This document shows, one piece after another, positions 42,701 through 54,656 of a DNA stretch of 64,000 nucleotides. Each line of letters starts with the position of its first letter. Position 1 is the stretch's first letter. The notes under the pieces were generated by a model that worked only from the letters and a program-made list of their open reading frames with translations, was not told where the DNA came from and did not search any database. This DNA comes from Caecitellus pseudoparvulus (lineage: Eukaryota > Bigyra: Bicosoecida): the NCBI GenBank assembly GCA_965644315.1, contig CBFFRQ010000056.1, positions 310,001 to 374,000 of the forward strand. The letters are read 5' to 3'. Both the position numbers and the translations under genes were made by a program.

Positions 42701-45700
42701 TGCCGAATGCCCAGTGCACCCCGTTCCCTCTGCCCTGCTGGGAGTGGGGCCGAGTGCCTGGTCCCGACGCACAAAAGCTGGCCCAAGCCTTGTCTCGGAC
42801 GAGCTCGCATGGCACCCAGGCAACCACCGCTGGAAACACACCTGACATTGCAGCCTCACGCATTCAAGCACTTGCTCGGGGGAGGGCTTCCAGACGCCGG
42901 AGAGCCATTGTCACAGACCAGCGACCCGACGCCCATGAGGCAGCAACCAAGATCCAAGCTTTCGCTCGAGGCAAGGCAGCTCGCGCAGCACCGTACAAGT
43001 TCGTTGAACACAGTAGGCTGCTAGTAAACCAAGCCACTGCACGAGCGCTGCACTCACCAAATGCCGAGATCTTGCCCTCCGATGCTCGGGTGCTCATCAG
43101 CATTCCCTTGGTGTACGCTGGCGGCTTCGCTGCGGCTCTCTTCAAGTTTCTGCTACACTCCGGTGCGGATGGGGGCTGCAGCGATGCCCGAGGCAATCGC
43201 CCTCTTCATTGGGCTATTTCTGGCTGCAGCGCAAGAACCCGGGTGGGCAGCTGCCAGGTGCAGCTCACTGCTCTTTGGAGCCCTGCCCAAGCCATGAAGC
43301 TGTGTCAAGCAGCAGTGTCAGCTCACGGTTTTGGCGGTCTTGACGTAGCAAATTGCCACGGAGAAACCGCACTGCACGCCTGCTTCGCAGCTGGTCAACC
43401 TGCGTTGGGGGCTTGGCTGTTGCGGGCTGGGGCGCACCCGAACCTATGCGATGCCCGAGGAAACTTGCCCCTGCACTATGCGGCCCTTGGCAGGGGATGG
43501 GGAAGTGAGAAGCAGCAGCCCCTTACTTTCACTCACCCGGGAAGCGCTCCAGGTGACTCGTGCATCGCGGAAGCTGTGGCACAGCATGGACACCAAGCTG
43601 AGGCCGTGGCCCTGCTCTTGGAAGCAGGTGCCAAGTGGCCTATCGCTGATGCTGTTTCCCAGAAGCCTCTGCAGGGGACGTCTCCTGCGGAAAAAGCTGA
43701 GTCTCGCCTTCACCTTGCGCTCGACACGGCTTTCAAGAGCGTCGTCGAGCCAGGCGCACTGACCAGTGTGCCTGCTTCTGTCCCCAAGCTGCTGTGCACC
43801 CGCAACCAGGCTGGCCTCACACCACTTCATGTCGTGGTGGGTGGCAGCATACATGACTGGCACTCTCAAGCTGCTGGCTTGCCTGTCACCCGGCAGGCGG
43901 CACCTCCCATCTCCCCGCTGTCGCTTTGTGGCGGCGTGGACTCTCAGCGGGGCACTGCGGGCGGGCAGCTCTTTGCGTCTGCAACGCACAGTGCGCACGC
44001 TCTGTCAATCCTGACAGCCTCAGCTGTCGTACAGGAGCGTGCAGGTGATCTGCACGCGAGCAGTGAGCTTCTTGCTTCGTCCACTGGCGCAGAGCCCCCT
44101 TCTGAGCGGTGTTTGGACCTAACACTGGGCCAAGCAGCTGAAGAAGCAGCTGCTCGTGCAAGCATCCTTTCGCTTCTTCTCTCTACGGAAGACTGGGAGC
44201 AGGAAGCACGACCGTCGACATGTGCCGCGGCTAATGGCTTGACGGCCGGCCACCTCCTTGCGTTGTCGTGGTACGACTACCTCCGTGTGCTGCCGTTGCA
44301 GCTATCAGAAACTGCCGCAAAGCCAGGACGAAAGGCCATGCCAAGCCTAGGTGCACGCAAAAGTACTGATGGCGGCAGCTACTGTGCGGGCTTCATTGAA
44401 GTGCCGCTGCCTCCGCCGCCTGGAAAGCCGGCAAATCAACCCACAGCCAGCCCCTGCTCCTCAGCTGCCGAGTCCAAGTCTTCATCACCCCTTGAGGTGA
44501 GGCCAGCACGTAGTAGCTCACCTTTGGATGCTCACATTGATGCTGTTGTGGCGGCTGTGTCTGGGGACGCTGCCAATGCGCCAGCTGCCGCGAACCCTGC
44601 CTCTCACCCGAGGGCTGATGCCCTGGAGGCGGGTTGGAGCTCTGCTGTGTATAGCGCAGACGCCTTTACGCATGATGGAGACCACAACGTGGACATGGAA
44701 GACTCTAAAGTGGCACAGTGCGACGAAGCGGCTTCTTCTGCGGATGGCACTGACTCCTCACCAGCGAAGCTTGACACCGCCGGTGAAGAGGAGCACCCAG
44801 CGTCTTCCGTACCACCCGGCGTCAGCAGCCATTCTTCGGTCTCCTCTGGTGACAGTTTGAGCCCGATTCCGCGAGCTGTGCAATACTTCTTGCAGGATCC
44901 TCAGCAAACGCTGCCCGAAGAGCACGCGGCGCTGCTTCACGAAGCCGGGACCCTCTTGCGCGCATGGGGGCAAGAGGGCGCCCCTGAGCAAGCCCCGCCG
45001 TCTGCCACACCAGCTGCATCAGATCTGTGCGAGGATATGCAGGGCAGCCCTGATGCACTGTGGAGTAAGCCCGCTGGCTCTTCGGTGCACTTCACGCAAG
45101 AGTGTGGACCTGCAAGTGACTCCAGCACGCAGCAGCTCGGTGGCGTGGTGCACCCTGCTTCCAAAATGTGGCATGCCTCGTATTGCAAGATGGCCAAGCT
45201 TCTGGCAGGCATTCCTGTGGTGGATGCACTCAGCAGGCTTGTCTTGCCTGGGAGCCAGCACTCTGAAGACGGTCCAGCTTGGCCACAGCCCAGCTGGACC
45301 GCCCTCGCACCGCTCCACTGCGCCTTGATAGCCAAGGCGAATGTGCCAGCCGGTCTGTTTGCTGTTGCTGTAGATGTGCTCCAAGAAGACTCTCCTGATT
45401 GTGCTGCTTGGGGCTTGTTGGCTGCGGGTGCCAAGTGCATGCCATGGCTAGAGACACCGGGCACACCAGAATGCTCAAAGCCGCAGATCGAAACGGCGGC
45501 GCCTTGCATCCCAGCTGTGCTCCCATTTCCACCTGCATTGCACCTTGCCACAGCTGCCCAGTCCGAGCTTCCCTTGCGAGCCGAATTGCTTCGCCGCATG
45601 GCCGCTGAAGAGCTCCAGTTTGTTCACTGTGGAATGGAGCGCCAAGAGCAACATGAGAAGACAGCAGACTCAAGCATGGCACTGCAAGACCTGGGTTTCG

Positions 45701-46818
45701 GGGCGCTGGCACATGCCGCGTCACGAGGCAGCATTCAGCCATCAGTGCTGAAAGCCCTTCTCAACGGCTCAAGCCTCCAAACAGAGGTACCGGTCCCTTC
45801 GTCAACAGCGATTCGGGCGGTGCTGGTGGAGAGTGACAGTGCCCATGAGGTGCTGCCTTTGCCGCCAAGCCGGTGGAACGCCAACTTGCTTGGCGTACCC
45901 GCCACAGTGTCCCCGGGTTCAAGCCAGGAAGATGCCCTGATCACGCTGTTGAACAAGTTCTCGGCCAGCTGGCCCTCGAAGTCTGTCTCAGCTTCGCTAG
46001 GCACAGCAGCACATATTGCAGCTGCAATCGGGGATGTCAGCGGACTGCGCTTCTTTTTGACAGCTCCCGGTTTTCAGCCTGAGTCCAGGCTCGGTGATGG
46101 ACTCTCCCTTGCAAATCGCGTGAACGCCGCTGTCAACCCTGGCATCCTGGCAGAAGCCCACACACAGGCCACCACTGCCCCTGGTTCTGGCTGGACCCTT
46201 CTGCACATAGCCGTCGCGTTTCAGCAAAAAGCATCTGTGGTTTGCTTGCTCGAGAACCTGGCCGAGGGAGATGTTGAGTGGATTCTCCACGCAAGAGACT
46301 GGCACGGTCACACAGCCCTCGCATACGCCGTTGCGAGTCAGCGCCTTCCCATCGTGAGGCTTCTGGCTGCGCGTATGCGTGCCGAACAGCTGTGGGAGCA
46401 ATGCGAATCGGACGGCTCGGAGGCATATGAAGCATACAAGGGCTCGCCACTTCTTCTGGCTGAAGTGTTGAACTTGCACTTTCACGAGCTACATGAGCAA
46501 TCCTCGGCAGATGCAGGAGGTGATGTCTCTGTGGCGTCGCAGCTTGCTCAGTCGGAAGCAAGCACCGCAGGTGGTCTTGAAGCTGGGTTGCTCTCAGAGC
46601 GTAAGACTGGCGGCATCCCCCCCGGGGAGCTCTCTTTGCTCGGCTTAAGTCGAGGCAGCAATCAGCGAGAAAGCCCCGCAAACTCTCTTGCAGCGTCGGA
46701 GGCCATCGCTTCGTTCCTTCTCGAGGCTTCTCGCTCAGCGGTTGGTGTTCCACACTTACACCCATGCTTTGAAACGGGCAAGACCCGCTCGGAGTGGGAA
46801 GTGGCAGAGAAGAAGTAG
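33711..46818 (+). CDS. giant ankyrin-repeat and IQ-motif protein
   Basis: Exon 1 is 33711-33821 and exon 2 is 33919-46818, a 12.9-kb exon, for 4336 residues. The intron (GTATGG...CCCGCAG) is in phase. The N-terminal half is Ala/Leu-rich and helical, probably armadillo-like (EVYCRLVLSKSPRVALAGLRALERIL), broken by basic Ser/Pro patches with RSP/KSP motifs near residues 715-760, 1965-1985 and 2290-2310. Ankyrin repeats lie at about 2815-2930 and 3080-3370 (DARGNRPLHWAISG, GETALHACFAAGQ, NLPLHYAALGRG, AGLTPLHVVV) and again near 4120-4190. Two IQ calmodulin-binding motifs (SRIQALARGRASRRRR and TKIQAFARGKAAR) sit at about 3017 and 3046. A large scaffold that may bind calmodulin is the reasonable inference. 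I recognise no orthologue. Confidence 0.85.
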
Positions 46819-46863
46819 AGAAATTCACATGAATTACACATACCGCCCGGCGCACACCTTCAC

Positions 46864-49800
46864 TCAACGAGAGGAAACGTTGATGGCACTGAACCTGACC
46901 ACGCCTGCCTCTGCAGCCGGGCGCTCCATCGACAGCACCCGCTCAGCAGCAGAGCTCCACGGACCGTACTGTACTGCTCGCGATGCCTCTGCTTGGGGGG
47001 AATGCCGCGAATCTGGGGCGCCTAGAGGCGGCAAAGTCCCCCTGGAAATGGGCAATCGCAGCAGGTCACCGGGCTTCCCCCTCCAGACAGCCCCATGAAG
47101 GGGGGCAGGGGTTTCCCAAGAAGTGACGGTCATCTCTTGTCCTTGTCCCAGTGAAGTGTGTGCTTCAGCGGGTGCAGCGGAAAGACTAGCGTGCTCAAAA
47201 TGGAGGATGGGAACATGCGCTCCCGGAAGCACGCCACGCCAAGCTGCAACTGTTTGCTGAGCAAAGGTCCGACCGCTGGGGTGCCACGTCGCAACAATGA
47301 CGCAATGCACTCCCCATGGCTGAAGAGGAGCTTTCTTCTGTCGCTGCAGCTGGGAAAATAACTCGGGGTCTAATATGCAAGGCGCCGGGGCATAGCACGG
47401 CGGAGCACCCCCAGAGGACGTCGACGAAGACCGACCTCCTTCGGCTGGACTGCCCGAACGGGCCAGGGTAGGCGGGGCAGACGAAGCCTGAGAAGACAAG
47501 CTGCCTTGGTCGCCAAGCCTTGGCCGAAACCCTCCTCGACTGGTGTGATGAAAAGGGGCGAGACTGGACAAGATTGGGTCTTGCTTGATGACCTCCTGCC
47601 AAATCGCCGCAGGCACTTCCAACTCCGCGAGAGTTGACACTTCCCGCTCAGCTTCCGAAGAACTGTCACTTTCCGCATGCAGCAGGCTGTGAACAACTTG
47701 AAATGCAGCTCCTGCGCAACACAGTGCGCGCTTCAGCCCCTGGTCCAGCGCCTCTGCTGATGTGAACACGGCAGGCACGGTGTGTCCGTGTTCAAGCAGG
47801 CATGCCTCCAAACCAGCTGCTTGCTCAGCATCATCAGTGACAATGAGGAAGCTTCTCGTCCGGACAAGGCGCTCGACTGTCAGCAGCAGGCGGTGGCGAT
47901 CCACAGGCTTCGCCTCCACCATGGACATGCCAGCAGCAACGTAGTGCTCAACATCCGCTGCGTCGCTGTTCGCTGTCACAGCAACCACCGGGACAAAGGA
48001 GCTCAACGCAGCGACCTCCAGCAATCGAAGCAAACGCGAGGAGGGCATGCCTCCGATGCCAGGTGACATGTTTATGTCGAAGCACAAGACACTAGCTTGA
48101 GTGCTGCACGAAGCAGCTTCCAGGTGCCCACTGCGCCATGGCTCGCAAGAGAAGTGTTGCGTCAGCAGCGAAATGCCGTCGCTTGCCTTCAAAATAGACA
48201 AGTGGGGCTGCTTTCGGAGGAAATTCACCATCATTCTGCGCTGGGCAGCATCATCGTCAGCAACACCAATGACAGTCGGGTGGCCCATTCCCCACATCCA
48301 CGTGGACACCACGTCCGTGGCGCGTGCTTGGGTTGTGAAGCTGGAAATGCGATGCCGCAGCGTGGCTAAGGCCTTCAGAGCGGCACCCGGCTGCTGCATG
48401 CACATGTCCCAGTCTGTGGCAGGATGCCATGGTGCCAGCACACGCAGCATGGTCCCGGCTTCTTCAGCGTCGCCGTCTTCGTCAAGAGCCGGCGTGCCAC
48501 TCTCCGCGCGCCCCTGAGAGAGCCTGCGCCCGGAACGGGAGCTACGCCTGCCACTGGCAGCTCCTAGGCCTGGCATGGAAGCTGCCCCTTCACCTGGCAG
48601 GCCCACCACCCGACTGGCCATGTTAAGGTCAGCTAGCATTACTTCAGATGCTTGCTTCAACGCTGCGTGGTGTGGTGAAGCGGTACTGGAGCTGCTGGCG
48701 TCATCTAGCTGAACGACAGATGCCGACGGCGGTGTGGCATCTGGCAGCACTTCAGGCACGAGAGGAGGCAAGCGGCTGGTGTACACGCGAGCAGAGGTGC
48801 CCTTCTGGTCGGGGGCGTGGCCGATCCCAATGAAGCTGGAGCTTGAACTTCGCGTTATCATGTCTCCATCGTGGGAAATACTGCTTAGCACTCGCGCCGC
48901 CGCATCTCCAGCAAGGTCTGCTGCGCTGGGGACTGCGAGGTGGGATGACAGCTTCCTTGGCTTGCAAACCTCGTGCACCCTCCAAATGAGGGCACTCCCC
49001 AACCGGGGTTCATCGCTTCCTGTGCAGAGCGGGGCCCAGCTGGAATCTGGGTGGTCGCCTTCCCACTGTGGAGGTGCAGGCACTGTACACGCATCATGCC
49101 AGGGCTTCAGTCGCTCGCACCCCGCCAAGAACTCCTGGAACTCTGGCCAGCTTGTACTCTCTTCTTGGGCACGAGGGCGTGCTGGGGTGGAGTCATCGAG
49201 CATGGGGAAGTCGAAGTGGGCTGGCTTACCTGCGCCTGCCTGGAAGTTCAGTACGCTGCCACCACCACTGTCCACCGAGTCGGTCGACGGCACCCGCACG
49301 CCAAGGGAGGCATTGAACCAAAATGTGCTGCCCTGCCCATGAACGCTTGCAAGGTCAGCTCCTCCTCCCATGTTCTCAGCAAGGGTTCGGACGATCATCA
49401 GCCCAAGCCCCGAACCGCCGTGCTGCCTTGCGACTGACGCACGGGCCTGCTGAAACGACTTGAACAAGCGTGAGGCTTCTGAAGGAAGCAGCCCTGGGCC
49501 ATTGTCGATCACACGAAAGAGAATTCTTACTGCAGCAGGGACAGACACTGTGCGAGGGGTGGCGGAATTGCCGCGGCGCCAGCCCCACCCGCCCCCTTCC
49601 TCCTCGTCGGAGGCGGTGCTTTCTGGCCCTGACGCACCCGCTGTCTTGTACCTTCGGAGTGAAAGGCGGGCATGTGGAGACTGCCACATGGCCTCACCGC
49701 CGGGGTCTGCGCCTTTTAAGACACTGCGAGAGCTTCGGCTCACCGTTCTCAGTTCACTCAGTGATCGCCTGCGGCTGCCCCGCCCACGAGCACTTCCAGG

Positions 49801-51701
49801 ACGAGAAACCGCCTCGTCGCTTGACACCTTTCTGTCTTGCCAAGATGGGGAAGTGCCTCGCTGTCCAGGTAATGCAGAAAGTTTTGGGGCGGAGGCCTTG
49901 AAGGTGCCCTCGCTGCTCGTCGGCTGGGACGCAGCAATGGGAACTTGCGAGGTGCTGAGGACCTCTTGCATATTGACAAAGACATACACTCTCCCGCTTT
50001 GTGCAGGCACGAACTTGCAGGCATTGCTGACCAAGTTCGTCAAGCACTGAGCTATCCTGCTTGGATCCCCAATGACCAGGGAGGGTACGTCGCACGCAAT
50101 GAAGACTTGCACATCCAAACCCTTCAGCTCCGCGACGCCTCTGAACTGATGCACGCACGTCGTGACCAGCGTGTCAAGGTTGAACGCCACAGACTCTGTG
50201 CTCATTGCACCGGACGCAATCTTGTTCATGTCCAAGACGTCAGTGAGGACGCTGCGCATCTGCCTGCATGACAGTTGCATGTCGTGCACCTGCTCCCTCT
50301 GGTCACCAGACAGCTCCTCATCTTCTGCTAGCAAGTCACAGTTCCCATTCAAAGCATTAAGGGGATTACGCAGCTCGTGGCAGATGAAGGACAAGAAATC
50401 TGTGACGTTGCCTCGCTCTTTTTCTGCCCGCAGATTTGCCAAGAAGGCTTCTCGCGTGCTGGCCTCCACTAAGAACAGCCAAATGCAAGTGATGAACAAC
50501 AGCCCCACATAAATTCCCAAAGATGAGAAGAAGTCTGCCGTGGAACCCTCTGGGATCTCGCCACTTGCCTCGGCTTCACGAAGTATGGGAGCCTCCCAGG
50601 CGAGTCGGCTTGCAACGGTGAAGGGAACGCTGGAAGGGGAGCACGAGTAGGAAGCGGGGTGACAGAACAAGCTGCAGGTGGGGCCTGTGGTGCGCGACTT
50701 GAACGCACAGGAACAGGAGGAACCAAGCAGCTGTTGCGCTGGGTATGCGGAGGAACATTGGAAGGCTGAACCCGAGTGCCACCGCCCAGATGATGTCGAA
50801 GGCCACCTGCAAGGAAGGAGGAACCCAAGCTTGCGATTCCAGGTCAACATGTATAAGGCCCCTTGCTTCGTCTCTGAGAGATCTGGCTTGCGGCAGGAAA
50901 CGCAGGGCTCAAGACTCACGCGAAGAATGGAGGACGAACAAGTCAAGCACCCGTGGTCTGCTGGAATGACAGACCCAAGGGAAACAGATAGCACTGTCAC
51001 GAATGCAGAGAGACAAAAGCACCCCATGGTGGCCACATGCCTGAATCGCCAATTCATGACGTGGGCACTGAATGGAACGAGACTGGGAAGGGCGTCGGAG
51101 CAGTCTAGTTGAGTGCGCAGGCATGGCGCGGCCAACCAGAGTTGCTGACTCACACGTGCAGGACAAGCAAGGCAGAGAAGGCTGCTAGTTGAACGCAGTT
51201 CTCTATCAGCCACAGGGCCTGCGTCGCCTCCTGGTTGAAGCTGGAATCACGGTAAGGGAGGCCATCATTGGCCACAAAGCCACTGAGCGCGATGCACCGC
51301 TGGGCAACCATGGTGCCCAGCACGAGGATCAAACCACACCACGTCAATCCCACAGAGGCCAGGGGCTTCATACTAAACTCCATGTACTGCAGCTCCACTG
51401 ACTGCTCCTCGCTATCCGCCTCCTCTTCAAGGGGCGAGTCCCGACGCGGAAGTGGAAGCACCCATGCACGTGAGCTGCTGCCTCCACAGCACACACACAG
51501 CCTGCGGGGGGCACCCTCTCCTCCTTGGACAAACTCATATCCACCGCAGACGCTGAATCTGACGTAGTACCCAGTGGGGTCCGCCATGCTGAGAATGGCG
51601 GTGCCCTGCTCGCAACGCCCAGCGGGTCGCTGCGACCTCCGAAACCCCAACAACGCACTGTCCCAGGCTTGGAGCGCAGGGCCTGGAAAAAGAGCAGGCA
51701 T
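46864..51701 (-). CDS. membrane hybrid histidine kinase
   Basis: Four exons (51701-51154, 51040-50920, 50806-50709, 50671-46864) give 1524 residues; ATG 51587 is an alternative start. All three introns are in phase, 37-113 nt. The N-terminal 300 residues contain at least five hydrophobic segments (around LILVLGTMVAQ, LWLIENCVQLAAFSALLVL, FVTVLSVSLGSVI, FDIIWAVALGF, LGIYVGLLFITCIWLFL). A dimerisation/H-box follows, SFICHELRNPLNAL with His354, then the ATPase: NLVSNACKF, VIDNGPGL, GGSGLGLMIV. A Ser-rich linker leads to a receiver domain: ADDDA, phospho-acceptor Asp1121 in CFDINM, VAVTANS and EAKPVD. A second, degenerate receiver begins at LIVTDDAEQ. Signal unknown. It is a membrane multistep-phosphorelay sensor. 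Confidence 0.93.
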
Positions 51702-51832
51702 CTACCTGCCACATGCAATTATTTTCATTTTATCGCGGTTTCTGAACGCTCGTGAAAGACTGCTCGCCTCTTCGCCCCCCTGGGGGGCTTCGTGACGCTT
51801 GGCTGCCGGCGAGCACCGTAAGCAGCAGGACC

Positions 51833-54511
51833 TTACCCAAAGACAGCTGAGAAAAGCCCTGCTCCAGCATCAGATATGCTCGAGGAGAAAGAGGCTTCCT
51901 TCTGCAAGGCTTGCTGCACTTGCTGCACCTCTGACGGAGACAGCTTCAACAGTTGCCTGATCGCAGGCACCATGCGTTGCTTTTCCCCGCTGTTTGTGCT
52001 GGTAATCCAAGCCAAAACAGCGTTCTTCAAATACAACAGCCGCATAGACGATGGTGTATCGGACTGCCCTTGTGCCTCAGTGCTGTGCGAGGAAGGCCTC
52101 CCTTGGGCTTGCTCCCCATGACCCCCAAGCAGCTCTTCTTCTCGAGCTGCCGCCAACCGCATGTCATCAACTGCTCCTTGAAGGGCTGCGACTCGCTCGC
52201 TTTGTCTCTGCAATTGTGCCCGATAGCTTTCTAGCTCATCTTGTTGTTCTTGAATGCGCTGCTGTGCGGCAGCAACGTGTGCTTTAAGTGCTGCTTCTTG
52301 ATTGTGAGCTACTGCAGGCGCTTCTGCTGACCCTTCAATCCTTGCGCTGCTGGACGACGATCCGGGCTGCTGAGGAGATGAAAGAGCAGCAGACACGGCT
52401 GCTGCTAGTGTCTGCGATTCACTGGCTTCGTCTTTGCGCAAAGATGCCTTGGGAGCCTCAGGCCGGGGGGGTTCGAACGGCTCACTACTACTTCGTATCT
52501 CAGAACTGCCTTGGTCATGATGCGGGGTGAACGTGGGCTGCGAGGAAGGCATTGCTGCCAAGGATGTGTGCAGTGCTTTGTTTTCCGCCCTCAGCTCGAT
52601 AGCTTCCCCAAGAAGCGCCCTGTAGCGTTGCTCTGCAGCCTCGCGCTCAGCAGCAGAATTGTCCACTTCTGCTTGCACTCTGGCACGCTCCTGTGCGATA
52701 GCTTGCTTGATCAGAGCTGCGTGTTCTTTCTTAAGGGATGAAGCTTGCTTCACTTTGGCATTCGCTGTCCCCAGCGCGTCTTCAGCGGCTTCAGCCCTCG
52801 CCTCGGCTTCGGCTAAGGACGCTTTGAGGCGCGGGACCTCCCGTGCCTGAGCCTCAAGGACCACTTGGGCCTCTTGTAGTGAAGAGGTGAGTGCTTGTGC
52901 TTCGTCTAATTCTTGTTGAAGAGCTGCCGCTCGCTTGCTTGCAGCGGCGCTTTCCTTTGCGTCTGCTCCTCCGCGACGAATCGCTGCAGCCGCTCGTGCC
53001 TTGTATGACGCAAGCTCATCTCTGGCGCTCTGCAAGCTTTTTCGAAGACTAGAGGCATCCTCCTGTGCGCCATTTAGCTGCTGCTGCAGTTTCTCGCGCT
53101 GTGTTGCCAAAACGGTCGCACATGCGGCGTTCAAAGTGGCACCTGCCGAGAGTCCAGACAGCATCATGCCGCCAACATGATCTGCCAGGGAAGCGGTGCT
53201 TCCTTGATCCCCGCCGATCCCTTGGAAATCATCGCACCTGACTTCACTCACGCCAACGTGCCTCACACTCTCACCCGACAGCCATGGTGTGCCAGGTGGG
53301 ATCACTACCACCTGGTGACCCTCCTCCGCATGCTCCACAACAGCACATGTCCAAACAGCTTCGCAGCCGCTAGCGACGTGCACAGACACTGCCTCAGGGT
53401 GGCCATCAGCACCTTCGGTGCCCAGTTCTGCAGACAAGCTTGGAAGGGCCACCGAGAACAAGGGCGCTACCCACCCTGGCTGGGCTTGCACAGCAGAGAG
53501 CGATGCCTTTAGCTGCACGACCCGCTGCGCCTGCTTGCGCAACAGTTCTCCGGCCTTCTCCAGCTTCTTACGCGCGTCGTCCAGTTGCTCCTTCGCCGCT
53601 GCCTCTGCAGCTTCCGCACGAGCAGCGACCTCCTCAGCCTCTGCTGCCTCTGCCTGGGCTGCTGCCAACGCATCAGCTGCTTGTGCCGCCTCCTCCTTTG
53701 CAGCGTCGACTGCTCGCTCCCGCACAGCTTCCTCGATCTCCCACTTGGTTCGCTCAGACTCTATCCTCGCCTGACACTGCTCGTTTGCTTCTCGGAGTGC
53801 TTGTGCTGCCTCAGCCTGTTGTTGCGCTGCTGCTGCTCGAGTCTGCTCCAACTGGGCAGCCAACTCTCGGCACTGAGCCGCCCCAGCATCTTCGCATTCA
53901 GCGACAGATTCCTTGGCTGCTACGGCGGCAGACTGCGACGCTGCAAGTTCTCGCTGGAGGTCTGCAGCTGAAGCCCTTGCAGCCTCCAGCTGCGCCTCAC
54001 ACACTCGAAGCTGCTCGTCTCGCTGCGCGAGGTCCGCCGTGAGCTTCTCCATGCGGCCTTTCAGACCGCGCACTCCTAGAAGCATCTCTTTGGCTTTCCC
54101 AAGTTTCCTCTTCAAGTCCTCAACCTCCTGTTCGGCGGCTCCGGGAAGGTGCTCTACTGAAGCTGAGCGGGAGGCCAGTCCACCCTGCCCAGGCGTTGCC
54201 TCTGCCGGGACAGCCCCTTGACCCGACTGCGCTGCCCGAAGTTGCTCCTTAAGGATCTTCACTTCCTCTTGAGCCGACTGCAGCGCTTGTTTCTGCTGCT
54301 CATGGTGCTCTGCAGGCGACGAGCAGAGGGGTTGGCGGGGTGGCAATCTCCGCAGTCACGTGGAGCACGCACCTTGAGCTGCCTTCAGCGCTTCAATTTG
54401 GGCCGCATCCTCCAAGCGCTGCGCCCGCAGCTTCTTGATGTAGGAAACAAGTTGTTGTCTGCTTGGCTCCCCTGTAGCGAGGGGTGCCACGTCGCCTTCG
54501 TGCTCAGCCAT
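51833..54511 (-). CDS. golgin with C-terminal GRIP domain
   Basis: Exons 54511-54373 and 54309-51833 give 871 residues; the GTGCGT...CTGCAG intron of 63 nt is in phase. Nearly the whole protein is Glu/Gln/Ala/Lys heptad coiled coil, interrupted near residues 340-460 by a non-coiled segment with several short hydrophobic strands (CEAVWTCAVVEHAEEGHQVV). The last 75 residues read LLYLKNAVLAWITS, then EKQRMVPAIRQLLKLSPSEVQQV, which fits a GRIP domain. GRIP domains bind Arl1 at the trans-Golgi so that the coiled coil can tether vesicles. The conserved Tyr of GRIP is present. The interrupting globular segment is unusual for a golgin. Confidence 0.82.
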
Positions 54512-54656
54512 GCCGCGGCATGGGAGCCAGCACGCCGTGCCTGCCTTCACGCCGTGTGGGGGGCATGCAACCACACCGGAGTCACGGCTGTGTCCGCTTG
54601 AGTGGCGGCTAGAAAATGTTGAATTCTCCCCCCTTGTGGCTGCACACTGAACGAGC

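Noticed and set aside
46864-51701. Bacterial origin of the hybrid kinase (contamination or recent transfer)
   Set aside because: The gene has three in-phase GT-AG introns and the same base composition as its neighbours.
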